Part shown: positions 49,041-61,541 of the stretch, piece after piece
How positions within the stretch are numbered: position 1 is the stretch's first letter
How the letters are laid out: each line of letters starts with the position of its first letter
NCBI GenBank assembly: GCA_019614645.1
Contig: JABWDB010000035.1
Location: 992,001-1,056,000, forward strand
DNA from: Stratiolaelaps scimitus
Taxonomy: Eukaryota > Arthropoda > Arachnida > Mesostigmata > Laelapidae
Direction of reading: 5' to 3'
Length of the DNA stretch: 64,000 bases
Notes under the pieces: model-generated
What the model saw: only the letters and a program-made list of their open reading frames with translations
Databases searched by the model: none
What the model was told of the DNA's origin: nothing
Position numbers and translations under genes: made by a program

Positions 49041-49096
49041 TATGTTGAATTACGCTACAAACGACTACCGTATGTTGAATTACGCTACAAACGACT
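49041..49096 (+). repeat. Tandem duplication, 30-bp unit
   Basis: TATGTTGAATTACGCTACAA and ACGACT occur twice, at 49041 and 49071, with period 30 and no mismatch over 26 bases. Confidence 0.9.
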
Positions 49097-49399
49097 CAGA
49101 ACGGAACGAATGAAAATAACATGTGGCAAATCGAATACGGTGCAAAATATAAATCTATTCGAATTCAATTGACCACTTGTTCGGTGGAATTCGTCGGTGA
49201 AATGACTGACGTGTGCCAATCTGAAACAAATCTGTTTCATTTCACTCTGCTAGACAACTGATCAAGATCTTGCCAATCCTCCGGCTGTCAGTACTGAAGT
49301 GCTGCAGTTCTTTGCGGTACGTCGAAGAATGATTACACGATGTCACGATGATTGGGCTTAATTGGGAGCACTTGTAAACAAATATACTTGTAATTATCG

Positions 49400-49400
<1 letters not shown>

Positions 49401-49435
<35 letters not shown>
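49401..49435. repeat. (TA)n microsatellite
   Basis: TA run of about 35 bases with one G interruption. Confidence 0.95.
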
Positions 49436-49789
49436 CAATTTATGATCTAGTTATTAATTAAATCGATACAGTAATGATAGTGACGAGCAAACAGCGATAC
49501 AATAGAGTTTGCGTGTTTCTGCCCGGCATCGTAAATCTACCGATTTTCAGCAGATCGGGAGAAACCACTTCGGGCCCAGTCGGATTGAAGGTTAATGCTG
49601 TGAGCAATAAATGGCCGTTGCCCAATTGTCATTTACACAAAAAGCAAAGCAATACGGTAAGGAGAGGTAAACGAAGTTGTATATACAAAATATATAATAC
49701 ATTAAGCAGCTTCAGTAAGAGGAAAACGAGATCGAATTTACAAGGCGTTGTCGGATACGCGCACGCGCGCAATACACGTGCGTCGTTCC

Positions 49790-50690
49790 ACAGTGAGGAC
49801 CGAGCTATGGCCTGCCAGTTTTCACTTGTGCTGCGGTGTCTTCTGTGTGCACCTTCAGCACCGTATGTGCGCCTAGGGCAGGCGATGATTTCGGAGGATC
49901 TGACGGGTGACTCGCCGACCACGAGTGCGAGAGATGGAGGGACCGAGGAGGCTCTCCCGACGGACACTGACGCTAGCGACGCCTCAAGGGCGCCTCTGGC
50001 CGCTGTATTGTTCATGGAGCAGTGGACGAATGACGGCAAGCGGCGCGCGGGTCGTGAATCGCGCGCCGCAGGGACAGCATTCATGCGAAGGCTTACGAGT
50101 TGTTCAGGTGGTGACGATCCATGGTAGAAAGGGCGGAAAGGGCCGGCAGCCCTTCTGCTGCAGTCAAACAGGGCCGAATGCTCGCGTTTTTGAAGAGCGC
50201 CCACGAAACTCTCCCCGTCTGCATCCCGGCTAGTAGAGCCGACCGACTCATACCCCCCCCCGCCCCCCGCGGCCTTTGCCGAGATTCTAGCTGAACTTAC
50301 GCCCCTTGGCGTCACTTCCGTCCGTCGTTTCTCTGCGGCGCCGGGGCCTGCTCACATTCAGCGGGCTGCCTCCCGCCTTGGTGTTCCTTGGCTACCGGTC
50401 CCGCTCTGTCGCCGTGGAGTCAGAACGCCCGCCGGTGTGTTTCAACTGCTGCCGGATGGGCCGGCCGGGTGCTCATTTCCTGCAACAACTGTGGCCATCC
50501 CGGCCCACCTTGCCATGACTTGCGCCCGTACATCCTTTGCGTTAATTGCTTCGCGGCCGTTATGTGTCTCACCGACATCAGTCACCTCGACCGCTCGAAC
50601 TGCGGCTATAGGGGGCTATACGCGCGGCCTTTGACGCCCGCCTCTGGGAGGCGGGCGTCAAAGGCCGAAGGTTCGAGCCCTGCCGTGTGA
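49790..50690 (+). pseudogene. LINE ORF1 (gag-like, zinc-knuckle) remnant
   Basis: Composition becomes GC-rich near 49790. One frame gives FAEILAELTPLGVTSVRRF (from about 50270), another LLTFSGLPPALVFLGYRSRS leading to CFNCCRMGRPG, and a third CNNCGHPGPPCHDLRPYILC followed by VNC. Across two frameshifts this is the RNA-binding fold and CCHC knuckle order of Jockey/I/R1-type ORF1 proteins, which coat element RNA. The upstream part (MISEDLTGDSPTTSARDGGT, to 50127) may be the low-complexity N-terminus, but I cannot prove it. No ORF2 follows: the frame runs into a hairpin and a 3' tail, so this is a deletion derivative. Confidence 0.7.
50626..50666. repeat. Perfect 19-bp hairpin, 3-base loop
   Basis: GGCCTTTGACGCCCGCCTC, loop TGG, then the exact reverse complement. 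It sits between the ORF1 zinc-knuckle remnant and the 3' tail. A B box-like GGTTCGAGCCC follows at 50670-50680. A second copy of the tail at 58 kb is also preceded by a hairpin of different sequence. Confidence 0.9.
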
Positions 50691-50764
50691 CATATAAGAG
50701 AGCTTAAGCATTGCAAAATTGCAGCTTCTTCAATAAAACCAATAAACCTTTACCTTTACCTTAT
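50687..50764 (+). repeat. Retroelement 3' tail with (CTTTAC)n, copy 1
   Basis: GTGACATATAAGAGAGCTTAAGCATTGCAAAATTGCAGC and onward, two AATAAA signals, then AACCTTTACCTTTACCTTA. It matches 58171-58244 almost base for base. The hexamer repeat at the end resembles the 3' microsatellite of some LINEs and SINEs, and AATAAA suggests polyadenylated transcripts. Confidence 0.8.
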
Positions 50765-52090
50765 TGCTGGGGTCCTCACAGACGTCCTCCGGGACGTCCA
50801 CACCAACAACGACATCCCTTACTGGGAGGCCGTCCTGGCGTTCGTCCGGAGGTCTTGCAGATGGAGTGTAAGAGATAGCACCCACTCCCTGCCGGCCGTA
50901 ATTCGGAAGGACCTAGCGGCCTTCGGCGCCGTGGCGCGCTTCGACTCCGCTACAGAGTCTCTTGATACCCTCGACGCCCCTCCTGACGACGTCTTCCCCG
51001 CTGGCCTTCGGCCACGTCACCCCAGATAACTGCTGTCCTCTAACACACTCACTGGGGTGGTCGACTGTGTGAGGGCCGGCACGGTACCGCGATCTTTGGT
51101 GCCCGCCTAACCTTCAAGAAGAAGGATGGCTCGGTGCAAGCCATTGCTTGCCAAGGCAAGATTCGGCACCTGGCGGCTAAGATAGCATTGGCCACTTGGG
51201 CGCGCACCTAGTCACGCTCGATTTTCGCACTGCGTTCGACGCAGTCCGTCGGGACCTCATTTTGAAGGAGGTTGATCTAACTTCTATTGCTGGCGGTCCA
51301 CCAGAGAGTCTTCCTTCTTCTTCCCCTTTCTCGGCGGCGCGCATGCAGCACTTGCTCAGGACTAACCCGGCCACAACCGAGGCCTCCGTCCTTCACGTCT
51401 GTGACGATATGGTGTTGGACGCCCTTACGAGGATCCTCAACCTCCAGCTTCCCCCGGCAGCGGCGTCGTTCGGACTACGCTGCCAGTCCTCTGCGGTGGC
51501 GAGTGTTCACCGCTTGGCTGACATTTGCCACGCCGCCTCGCTCACATCGGTCGCCGACATGGAAGCCACGTTCCTCCGCCCCTATGTTCTTCCGCACTTC
51601 TCCGATTCTCACGAGGGTACCCTTGACCAGACAGGCATCGGGAGCCCGGATCCCTCCCGACAAGCAGCGCCAGCTGCGGGTATGGTCGAATGTCCTCCAT
51701 GAGGAGCTGCGAGACCACTCCTGGCGTCAGTGGCACACATCGCTGACGAGGCTCACGGTCGACTGGGCCCGCGCGGAAGCATGGCCTTGCGCGCTGCCCT
51801 CCTCATCCCTTGGCACTGCCTTTGACGACATCTCACTCAGGTTCTGTGTGGGTCTCTGCCTTAGGGTTCCTCTGGTTGCGGCCCACAGCTGCAGCCGTTA
51901 CGGGGAACCTGTCGCGACGAATGGCCATCACGGTCTATCGTGAGCGCGCAGCGCCGGTCGCCAGCTGCGCCACACGATGCCGGAGTCAAGCGACCGGAGT
52001 CAAGCGCCCTGGATCCTTCCTTCTGCAGCGCCTTTCCTTGGCTGTGCAGAGTGAAAATGCGGTCGTCTCCCTCGAGATTATGACAGCCTG
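50765..52090 (+). pseudogene. Reverse-transcriptase retroelement, internally deleted
   Basis: Several frames in order give FPAGLRPRHPR, then a fingers-like FGARLTFKKKDGSVQAIACQ with HLAAKIALATW, then HLVTLDFRTAFDAVRRDLIL (RT palm block with the first catalytic Asp), then MQHLLRTNPATTEASVLHVC and LQLPPAAASFGLRC of the thumb/C-terminal region. Next come ALPSSSLGTAFDDISLRFCV and the terminal GSFLLQRLSLAVQ at about 52015. The segment that should carry the YxDD catalytic box lies between RTAFDAVRRD and MQHLLRT and is deleted. Frameshifts and stops are frequent. Family name is uncertain; it is the same family as 24341-24544. Confidence 0.75.
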
Positions 52091-54474
52091 TGTTTCACTA
52101 ATTATCGTATTTTTTAAGACACAATCATACGAAATAAGAGCACGCCTCTATATAAGCATTTTCTGAGCCATATATTACTACCCGTAATTTCATTAAATGA
52201 CGCATCCCTCAAAGCGGACTCAAGATACCATGCGAAGGTGGTGGGTCGAAAAGCGAAGCTGACCCGAATCATCCACGTCCGATTGGTTGCCGATCCTAAC
52301 TGTATAGTTATCGAGAAGACTGCAACAGCGCGCAGACCTGTATATGACGAAACTTAATGACATGAGACTTGGCCGAAGGAGGCATTGCCGAGTGTTTCAA
52401 GATTCAACGAAAGGCTTCAGCTCGAAACCAGAGATAGGAACCAACGCATTACCAATGTGCATTTAGAGAGATGGCATCATCTTATAACTGACGATGCTCG
52501 AGTGTTTATTGTTATGTCAAAACTGTGACAAAGGTTATCTGTAACTTCTTTCGAGAAGCTCTACGATATCTTTATTCAAGTACTGTTATATCCCGTGTCG
52601 AGCACCTGTCCAGTAAAAGAGAACAGTGTTAATGCAAGCCCAGATAATCGGACACAAGCTAGTTAAATTGCGTAATTATTCATTATTGTCCTGTACAAAG
52701 TCATGATTAAGTATAAGCTTTGACTGCACCATGTACGTTCATGAGTCGTATCTACCTTAGAATGAGGTAAATAATGTATGCGCGTGTGATAGCAAAGTTT
52801 CAACGAAGTTTCAACACCCTGTACATTTTCGATCGAGACGACTTCATCCTAGCAAGCGAACACCGTTCGAGATGCCTCTTTTACCGTGTTTCGCCCTTGC
52901 TCTGAGTCGCTCCCTCGTCAAATCAGGCCCACCTGATGAATTACGAACAGGTAGCTTGTATCCTACCCGCCACAACGCGTGAAGCACTGATCCAACAGAT
53001 ATTTCCGACTGGCCATTTCCAAGAGCGTTTCTTAAACTGAGAGGGCCGCCACGAACGAGATTGATCAATTTCATGGCATGATCCTGTCAAGAAGTGTCTC
53101 ATTCGTCATTTGTCACAGTGGATTGTTACTAGCAGCTGAATGTGTTCAAAACAGCTTTTCAGGGCGCGGCCCTCACGAGAGCCCATCCAACCGGTGGACT
53201 TTCCTGGGGGTCAACTAAATCGATAGAATTCCTTACCGAATCTATGCGCCCATAGGATAGACGTGCTATTCGTTATACGGCATAAGAAATGCGCATATTA
53301 GCTTTCTAGTGATTTGTCATCGTGGCACAAGCACAGGTCGGGGATGATGCATTCTAAAACGTGCTTTGTGCACTTGAGTGGTCTGATCTGCACACGACAC
53401 GCGGACACGCAACGCGCGCTCGATCTCGAGCTTGAACAGACGCGTTATACAGATATGTTTCCAGCAAAAACTGCGAGAAAAGTCGACGAATGTTGTAATA
53501 GCATCATTGTCCGAAGACACTTAATTGCGGCACTTTTCTTTGTGTTCTATCTTAGCCCTAATGATTTTGTATCTCTGTTCGATCTTGCCGTTGATCTTTG
53601 TATTGTACTGTCTATGTAGAGACGCTTTCTCAAAATATCATACGGCGAACGAGAGAGAGAGATCGTTTTTTTCACATATCCGAAACACACATTTAGGAAA
53701 CCATGGCTAATGCTGGACTACCACCTATAACCCAATCCTTGTGAACTATGACTAATTGACATGATCCAGTAATCTTCGAGTGTGGCAATGATCGACTCGC
53801 CGCTATTATTCGAAGACTATGGAGTCGACGTGGTACCTTACAAACAGCCAAAGCTGGCACGGGTAAGTACAATTGATAGCTAAGCGTATTATCCAATCAT
53901 ATCATAAGTAGAGTGTTATACACAGGAGTGTTTGCAAGTTGATGCAACGCTCAGGCAAGTGGTGAAGGTCGTGTCTTCCAAGGTAACTTGTTGTGGTACT
54001 GGCGTCCGATCTCTCCAAATGCACACATGCGTATATATAGGGGGTGCTCAATTAGTTACGAAACCCCGTAAGCGTTTGCCAGTTTCAAGGGCAGCCTTCC
54101 TTCAATATTCGTGTTCTGTTCTACATTTTAGATATATTAGTAGCGTGCATCTCGAAACAAGATATACAGAACAATTCTATGAAGGATGGCCACCTTTGCC
54201 CAGAATTATACCACCACTTTAAAATGTTCATCAAAATTTGTTATTTTCTGAGATAACTATTTGTGGATTGCATTAAGGTATACGATATTGTGTAAATCTA
54301 ACTATAGATGAAAAGTAGAGAAAACATTGCAGGAAGGGCTACATTTGAAACCGCCAAACTTTGGGGTAGCCTACCATACGTTTGCCTAACTCTATGAATA
54401 ACCTGTATATATTAATGTGTATATCAGCAAAATATATGGACAATATGATATTTAATAGGACAATATTTACTTGT

Positions 54475-54498
54475 TATATATATATATATATATATATC
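54475..54498. repeat. (TA)n microsatellite
   Basis: Uninterrupted TA run of 24 bases. Confidence 0.95.
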
Positions 54499-56689
54499 CA
54501 GTTGCCGCAAGCCCCAAACTATTGATGTACTCCTCTCTTCTCTCCAGCTATTTGTCTTTAAGTGGCCATTTGTTACAAAACCATGACATCGACATTCTAC
54601 CCCTCAAAATATAAAGCATACCTCTAGCAAAATAGCGAAATATTTTTCTAAATATAATAATAAAAGTAATCGGATGATATTGTTTCAAAACACTGAGTGA
54701 ACACAGTACTCCTCGTATATGAACACGCTCACCTAACTCAGACAGGCAAAGGAATCTTCATAGATGTCTCCCTTCGAGACTATGACGTTGTAGACCAACG
54801 CGTGAAGCTACGTAATAGCCCAGAAGATTATTGCCTAGTAAAACTTAAGTATGATCGTGTCCGATCTCTCTCTTTCTCTTAGGATATGCCAGCCGTCGAA
54901 ACTCCCGTTCAAGCAGTGTTTTCTGTATGGTGCCTGCCCACATAATTGTTATTGTCGAATAGAGAAAAAAAATCCTTTTGCCTACAAACTCACCTTGGAA
55001 CATTCGTTACAACGAGAAACGTCTCACGATGTATCGCTAAAATAATGTGTCGCAGAAGAGGCCGAATACCTCGCGCGCACGGGCATAGTGTCCTGCCCGC
55101 TGGTTTTCCACACCTGGCCCCTGCAAAAGTTCGCCGCCGGCGCCCGCTTCGGACGGATATTCTCGACGGGACTTTTTTTGCTTTCGTCACAACACTGCCA
55201 TTGTATTTTTTCTCGCGGCGTTCTGTTCGCCAGCCTTGGATAGAAAAATCAACCATCTCGTTCGTCTGCCGAAAGTGACACCCGATTTCTGCTGCCAATT
55301 TTGTACCAATAGTGGATGCAGCTGTTCGTTTCAGTGCCACACCAGCCTCGCCAGCAGTGTGCGTTGCGAGACGTCCCAAATGTTTATGATACGTTTGACG
55401 GTTATTATGATTGTTATTGTTACTGTCACTGGGTCAATACTGGTGCAGTATGGTGGACGATGAAAGTGAGCTGCAACTTTTCCAACAAAAAAAAAGGTAT
55501 CAAGACAACAATCCGATATATGAATATGATATCTTGACTTCGCCGGTAGATTGAAACTGTGCAAAGTGTACGTAGAAGTATCTTGTGAGTTGAAACGAAT
55601 TGTATCAATCTTGATGAACCAGCGTATCATGAACGAGCAGCTCTCATTATGTATAACCAATTTTCCGTGTGGTGACTGTACGCATGTTGCGAAGACGCAC
55701 AGCAGTGTTCGGTTGGTTGGAGATTGACCGTGTTGACAGCTGCTCATACAACGGCTTCAGGGCTTCATCAATCAAACAAATCGAACCTACTTAGGAGCCG
55801 GCTCATTGAGGCATTGTTTATCACCGTGTTGAACAGTTTTCCACCCATGCGAACGAAGGCGAACTAGAATTCATTCTCGTGGGCGGCGGTGGTCGGCGTC
55901 ACCAACTCAAGCAATTTGGAATGAACAAATCGTTCACGTTCGAGTCGCGGCGGCGACTGTGGATCGAGATGATTTTCTTTCGTTCGAGTTAGGGTTTGCT
56001 TAGGAACTGGCGGCAGGTGAAGAATTGATTTCCCAACAAAGAAGAAAAACTAATAATAATGCCTCTATAATGCATGCTGATGACGTTTTTTACTCGAAAC
56101 GTGCTCGTAGCTGCCCTCCACCCACTGGTGAGGTTATTTTTATATTGTGTGTATTCAGCCTCGGAGGAGCCTGTTGTTGATTGCAAAGTTTATCACTGTG
56201 AGCCTCACAACAGTTACGGCTGAAATTCAACTGGGATTACACTGTCTGAAAACTTAGCGCTGTAATGTAGTCAATAATAATAATAATATCTCTCAACCAT
56301 GTACCTCTTATATCAAATCGAAGAAACTATTATGTTGTGCTGATTATGAGAAAGAATAATAAAAACATATAGACACAAGCCCTTTGACGAAAATCGAACA
56401 AATGATCGATATATTTATATATATATATATACCTTCCAATAGGCTCGGAAAGTTTACACAATCAGCGTTTATTAACACCTTGTTATTGACCAACTGTCTC
56501 TGATAATAGACAGGTTGGCACAGACAGATTGGTCACACTTCCATCCAGCATCCATATCGAATAGGGTCCATCCGTACATCACTTCAACGACGCGCTAATC
56601 CGTCGACTATCAACCAATATCAACACCCCGCACAAATGATTTATTCCAATCGATGTTCGCAGGCAAATCCATTATGTTGTTCACGTTGA

Positions 56690-57740
56690 CGCGAGCCCTC
56701 ATCCGTCAACGATGGCGGCAGCAACAACAGCAACAATAACAAAAAAGAACGGAATCACCACGACAACGAACAGGGATCAACGAAACGAATCAAATGGCGC
56801 TCCGTAATAACAACAACAGCAACAACAACAACACTGTCTCACACCGCTCAGAAACAGCAGCAGCATCAGCAGCAGCGGCGGTGGCGGCGGCGGCATCGCG
56901 GACTGCAACAACGACAACGTGAAAAGCTCGAACTATTGCATTTCGACCCACAAACTGACAACAGATCAATATCGCCCGATGCAGCGAAGGAGTATTTGCA
57001 TTCGCCAATATGTAGTATCACAACTACCGTACGGCTGACGTGGCCGGCGATGATTTTTGACAAGATTACCGAGTTCCTGTCCTGCTCGAGAGCGAGAGAG
57101 AGAGCGAGAGAGATAGAGCCGGGAATCATCTCATCTGCCTATGGGATTATTATCGCTTCGGCAACCTTCCGCGTTCTGTGTGACGGTGTCGCTGTGGCTC
57201 TGGCATTCGAGCAATGGGTTTCTATTGCGGCAGCTTTGCATGGCACCCGGGAGATCGGTCAAACGCTGGTCAGGCTCGCCCCAAGCCTTAGCACGCGTCG
57301 AAGGCACGCGACAGCCGCTAACGAACAGGTCGAGGAGGGCTTCTCGAGGCACTGATGCCGTGCCGGCGTTGGCCCGTCTTCAGCTCGACGTCAGGTACGG
57401 CATCGAAACCGTGCGTCAATCACACGTTGCGCGTTCGTTTGGTCTCGTCAGTATCATCGCCGTCGAGAAAGCGGCAGCGGCTAAGCACCGTTCTTGTGTT
57501 GTCAGTTCGAAACTTTATGGCCACGCTACCACCACCGACGCGATGGTAGCCACGCTACGTCGACGATGATCGAACGACGCCGAGCGACAGCAATTTTCCT
57601 CAGCGACTATTCACTCGCTGACACCTTTGCCGAGCTTCTCCGCGTTCGTTTCTCATCGACTGCATCGGTAACGCCTGCGATGATTGGTGATTGCTGCAGC
57701 GGCGGGATTGGACAACGCCGTTACAGAGGAAGCATCGTCC
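56690..57740. other. GC-rich, triplet-rich island, possible 5' gene region
   Basis: CAA/CAG/AGC triplets (56715-56860), then GGC repeats (56875-56895) and GC-rich DNA to about 57740. One frame reads SSSISSSGGGGGG followed by IADCNNDNVKSSNYC. Low-complexity coding runs of this kind occur in arthropod regulatory genes, but the frame closes within about 60 codons. I infer a possible promoter-proximal or first-exon region only. Confidence 0.3.
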
Positions 57741-58125
57741 GGTGTACCGTATCAATCAGGATTAGATGTTAGTGCACGGGGCCACTGCTGTTGATCTGGC
57801 ATGTGTCAGTACATTGTTGTGTTGGCACCTGCGCTTTTTGTTGTTGTTTCGCAGCTGTAAATAAGCATAGGAAATTGCCGGGGGAAGATCGGCCGCCGGG
57901 GACTGCTTGCCGCTCAATAAAAACGTTCGGTTGATTAATCACCGGGCTGGTCAAGTGCGACTGCTAGTTGAGCGATTTCTCTGGCGCTTACATATTCGAT
58001 ATGAATGGGAATACAAAATAAATGATCTTATTCCAACCTGTTGCTGCTGCTGCTCATAGACGCTACGTCCAGCGCTATCTCCTGCGTTCGTAGTCAGGTG
58101 TATGCTTAACTCTAACAGGCACACA

Positions 58126-58161
58126 CAGCTCTTATTTAGTTATCCCTAAATAAGAGAGCTG
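58126..58161. repeat. Hairpin preceding the (CTTTAC)n tail
   Basis: CAGCTCTTATTTAG pairs with CTAAATAAGAGAGCTG, with a 2-base bulge and a short loop. It precedes the 3' tail directly, as the unrelated 19-bp hairpin does at 50.6 kb. Confidence 0.75.
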
Positions 58162-58170
58162 TCACGCCGC

Positions 58171-58246
58171 GTGACATATAAGAGAGCTTAAGCATTGTAA
58201 AATTGCAGCTCCTTTAATAAACCAATAAAACCTTTACCTTTACTCT
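58171..58246 (+). repeat. Retroelement 3' tail with (CTTTAC)n, copy 2
   Basis: GTGACATATAAGAGAGCTTA, AGCATTGTAAAATTGCAGC, two AATAAA motifs, then AACCTTTACCTTTACTC. It matches 50687-50760 with few substitutions and small indels. It carries no ORF1 sequence, so it is a solo tail or a 5'-truncated copy. Confidence 0.8.
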
Positions 58247-60455
58247 ATAAAGAAGTTGCCCCTATATATATATATATATAACCTCACCCCCATATGATAC
58301 CGCATATGCCTAAGTAAATTGTTTTCGGCATCGATTCATCCACCTATAGACCCCCTCATAGGGCTTCAACTCATAAAAACAATAAATGTAAAAAATCTTT
58401 AACCCTTAACATCAGCGAGACGCTTATGACGATCACCGAAAAGGTATTATTTTAATCCAACGTAAACCACTCGATTCTCTTTTCGTGATTGTGAATCAGC
58501 ATTCGTCTATCCCTTCTGAGTGCAGTACGCTCCGTTTTGGTACGATTGCTCTGTGTACATCTTTTTTATAGTCATATTTAATATTATATATATATACAGG
58601 CTTGTTTTACAACTTGTTATATGCGATCTCGAGACCTATTTGTTTTGTTGTTTGAAGTCTATATTTCATATAAACTATAACGTGATCGATCAGCTTCGAA
58701 GCCCAAGATGGCATTGCAAGGATCTCATTGGAACGGAACAATTCTCAAAGACACTCTATTCTCATCATGATAACAGTAATTATACGAGTTATTGTTGAAT
58801 AACTAACTTTGCTCTGGAAAAGACAACACTGATCGACGATAACTCGAGCACAAATTATTGTACGAAATTTACGTACGGCGGCCTTTTTTTTATAGGCCGA
58901 AAAGTGTCAGAACTAACTCGTGCCTACGTCGGGCCTGTTATCATCCACGCGGGCCTTTTTGTTTTGTCCTGATCATTGACGTCAGACAAACTTCCCGAGT
59001 GACTCACAGGGCGTTTATACTAAAAAAAATAATAGTCTGGCCGCGCGCGCGCGCACACACACACACATATGGAAAGATTGATGTACGCTCATGCTTCTGA
59101 GCCAACAGATGTTTCAGAATGAACAACAGACGTGAACTGAGCCTATTGGTTTCCTTCGGGCTGCATAAGTGGACTGCAGAATTGAAAGAAAAAAAACTGA
59201 ATTGGTTTAACCATGTCGGCAGGTGACCACGTAATCGAACTCAACAATGGCCAGCTACGAGCTTCAACGTGGAGAACTCCTTGACAGAATAGTCCCTCAT
59301 TCTACTTTGTGTGTTTTTGGCCAGGAACACCCTCAAGATTACCTCACTTCAGTGCTCTCGTTGTAGACTCTACATGGTTCAGTAGTATTATACGTCACTA
59401 AGTCTGTATGGTTGTAGCACAACGTAATTTGTAACACGGTTTCCACATGAATGCAGATAGCCCGAGTGGAATCGCCGAATTTATCACGTGTCATTGATTT
59501 CGACGAGCTGGAGCACTGAGGGACCCTTGAAGCCAACTGAAGCGCGGGTCCGAGGTCATGACCAGAAATTCGTGTGGCCAGAGTGGTCATGGCATGACAG
59601 CAGTGGCCACCCTCCGCGTGATTGAGCGTTTCTTTTGATAATTTCGATGGCACGAAACATTGAGCAACGTGTGCATGCAAAACTGCATCGAGCAATTTGA
59701 GGACTGGAGACCATGGGGTAATCGGCAACCGCCCGCAATGTAACTATGGGAGAGCATAACGGGCACCTTCGTATTATCAACCACTCATGGTAATATTAGG
59801 CGCATAGTCTCATCAAAGGCATCCTGAACCTGTAACCTCTTCCTGTCTGGCCTTTGCAATTTATTTTTAAATTTAACGGATCAAGACAGCTCTGTTTGAA
59901 GAGGCTCAACTCAGTTACGTCAATACGACTCCTTCATTGTCCGGTTCTAGACTAAATACAACAAATCATTCGAGACCATCGCAACAGAATGTAACCGACA
60001 CCCAGCCTGAAGCGGAACAGGAAAATCAGTCTCGCGCTATACCATAACAATTGAAACACACGTACATCCATTGTGTTCTTCCAGATCAACATGAATCATT
60101 TGACGACGTTGAGAATTTTCCTGGTTTTTTTTCTTTGCTAAATTGCTGTCTAGCAGGTTGTCCAGCGTTGCAACGGATAAACCTTTCCCGAAAGCGATAC
60201 AATTAGAAACTTATGAGTTCACTAAATAGTATGCTTCTTGCATTCGTTGTCTCATCGGAATTGTCGGTAGTCGTGCTTCATAACTTTATTTAGCCAGATG
60301 TGCTCCTATGTTACCTGTCTTGCGCACGGGATCCGTTAGCCAATATGGTCTTCAGCATAGATGATTGATGAGTCATTTTTCAAAGATAATACTGCAATTG
60401 TCCCTGAGTACAACGAGCAACAGTGGCCGCCCTCAGCATCTATTTAGAGTTTCAC

Positions 60456-60458
<3 letters not shown>

Positions 60459-60487
<29 letters not shown>
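60459..60487. repeat. (TA)n microsatellite
   Basis: Uninterrupted TA run of 29 bases. Confidence 0.95.
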
Positions 60488-60490
<3 letters not shown>

Positions 60491-61541
60491 AAATCGCCTA
60501 TTTACTTAACACACAGTAGTGAATTGACCATGCTGTGTTTAGGCCATTAGGAAGAGCTAGTGTTGTTGTCCGCTATTGCATTTCGGTGTAATTTATTTTA
60601 TGGGCAATGCCGATCGTCGCAGTGCTTTTTGATTTTACTTACCAGCACCGCTGTGTGCTGACCTTGTGTTCAATACAAACTTCATCGTAGTAGAAGCTCA
60701 TACCGTTCGCATATCGGGCTAGCCTTGAGTAATTGTAGATGAAGCCGATAATTCAATAACGTGATCACGTCCATCATCTTCGCCGCTCCATTGAACCTCA
60801 TTAAGCTGCCTAAACATAGTAGTCTTTAACTACTATTTGTTTTATTTTTTTTAGCGATGTCATCGCCATTAAATCGACCCGGACGAAATAACACATCACA
60901 GCGAATTCTGTAAAGATAACTACACAAAAACGCTGACCCGTTGGCCATCATACAAACATTTCTGTCGGTACTCGACTCCGAGTGGCAGGGGGGCCTATCC
61001 ACTGATTCAAATGATGGCACTTCACGTCAGGTCATGTGTCACCTAGCTAAAAGTTGCTAAGGTTATATATATATATGTTGGGATCCCGAAGGAGAGGCAA
61101 CGTCGATTGGACGGATCAGATCACTCTTTGGGCCCCCCCCCTATATATATTATGAGTATGACATTGTGGGCTCTTCCCTGGAGTTTTTGTTTTTTTGTTT
61201 GTTGATACGAAGCGATCTCATCGCTGTCACATCGTCGACGACATCGTTCAGCGGCAGCAGCGACGAAGTGATGTCAATCATCGAGCACCTCCACACTTCA
61301 CACCTCACCTAGATAATGTTCTCTTACCCTGCCTCCGTTGGCGCTGCAGACAATTCATTGATACAGTAATCGTTCGTTCATTCAAGTGAAGTTTATTCAA
61401 GGAACGGCAATTTTGCAAATGCCTTATTAGTTCTCGTCATTTTAACAACAGGTAAAATTTGTCAAAAATTGTATTGCACAGTAGTCATGATGTCGTATCG
61501 CCGAGTTGATTTTTAGTATACACGTGTATATACTTTACAGA

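Larger units (their letters stand above)
48823..49789. other. Gene-free stretch
   Basis: Holds the 30-bp tandem duplication (49041-49096) and (TA)n at 49401-49435. A frame from 49474 continues into the GC-rich LINE remnant downstream, but its AT-rich first 100 codons look non-coding. Confidence 0.5.
52091..58125. other. Stretch without a recognised gene
   Basis: Contains TA runs (54475-54498, 56415-56431), CAG/CAA triplet tracts at 56715-56890, a GA-rich run near 57090-57115 and a GC-rich island at about 56690-57740 with overlapping 140-codon frames on the plus strand. The island resembles a 5' gene end (poly-Gln and poly-Gly coding repeats), but none of the frames has a recognisable domain. 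Confidence 0.45.

Noticed and set aside
49629..50315. 228-codon minus-strand open frame, the longest in the window
   Set aside because: It lies antisense to the LINE ORF1 remnant in GC-rich DNA with few stop codons; the plus strand carries the recognisable motifs.
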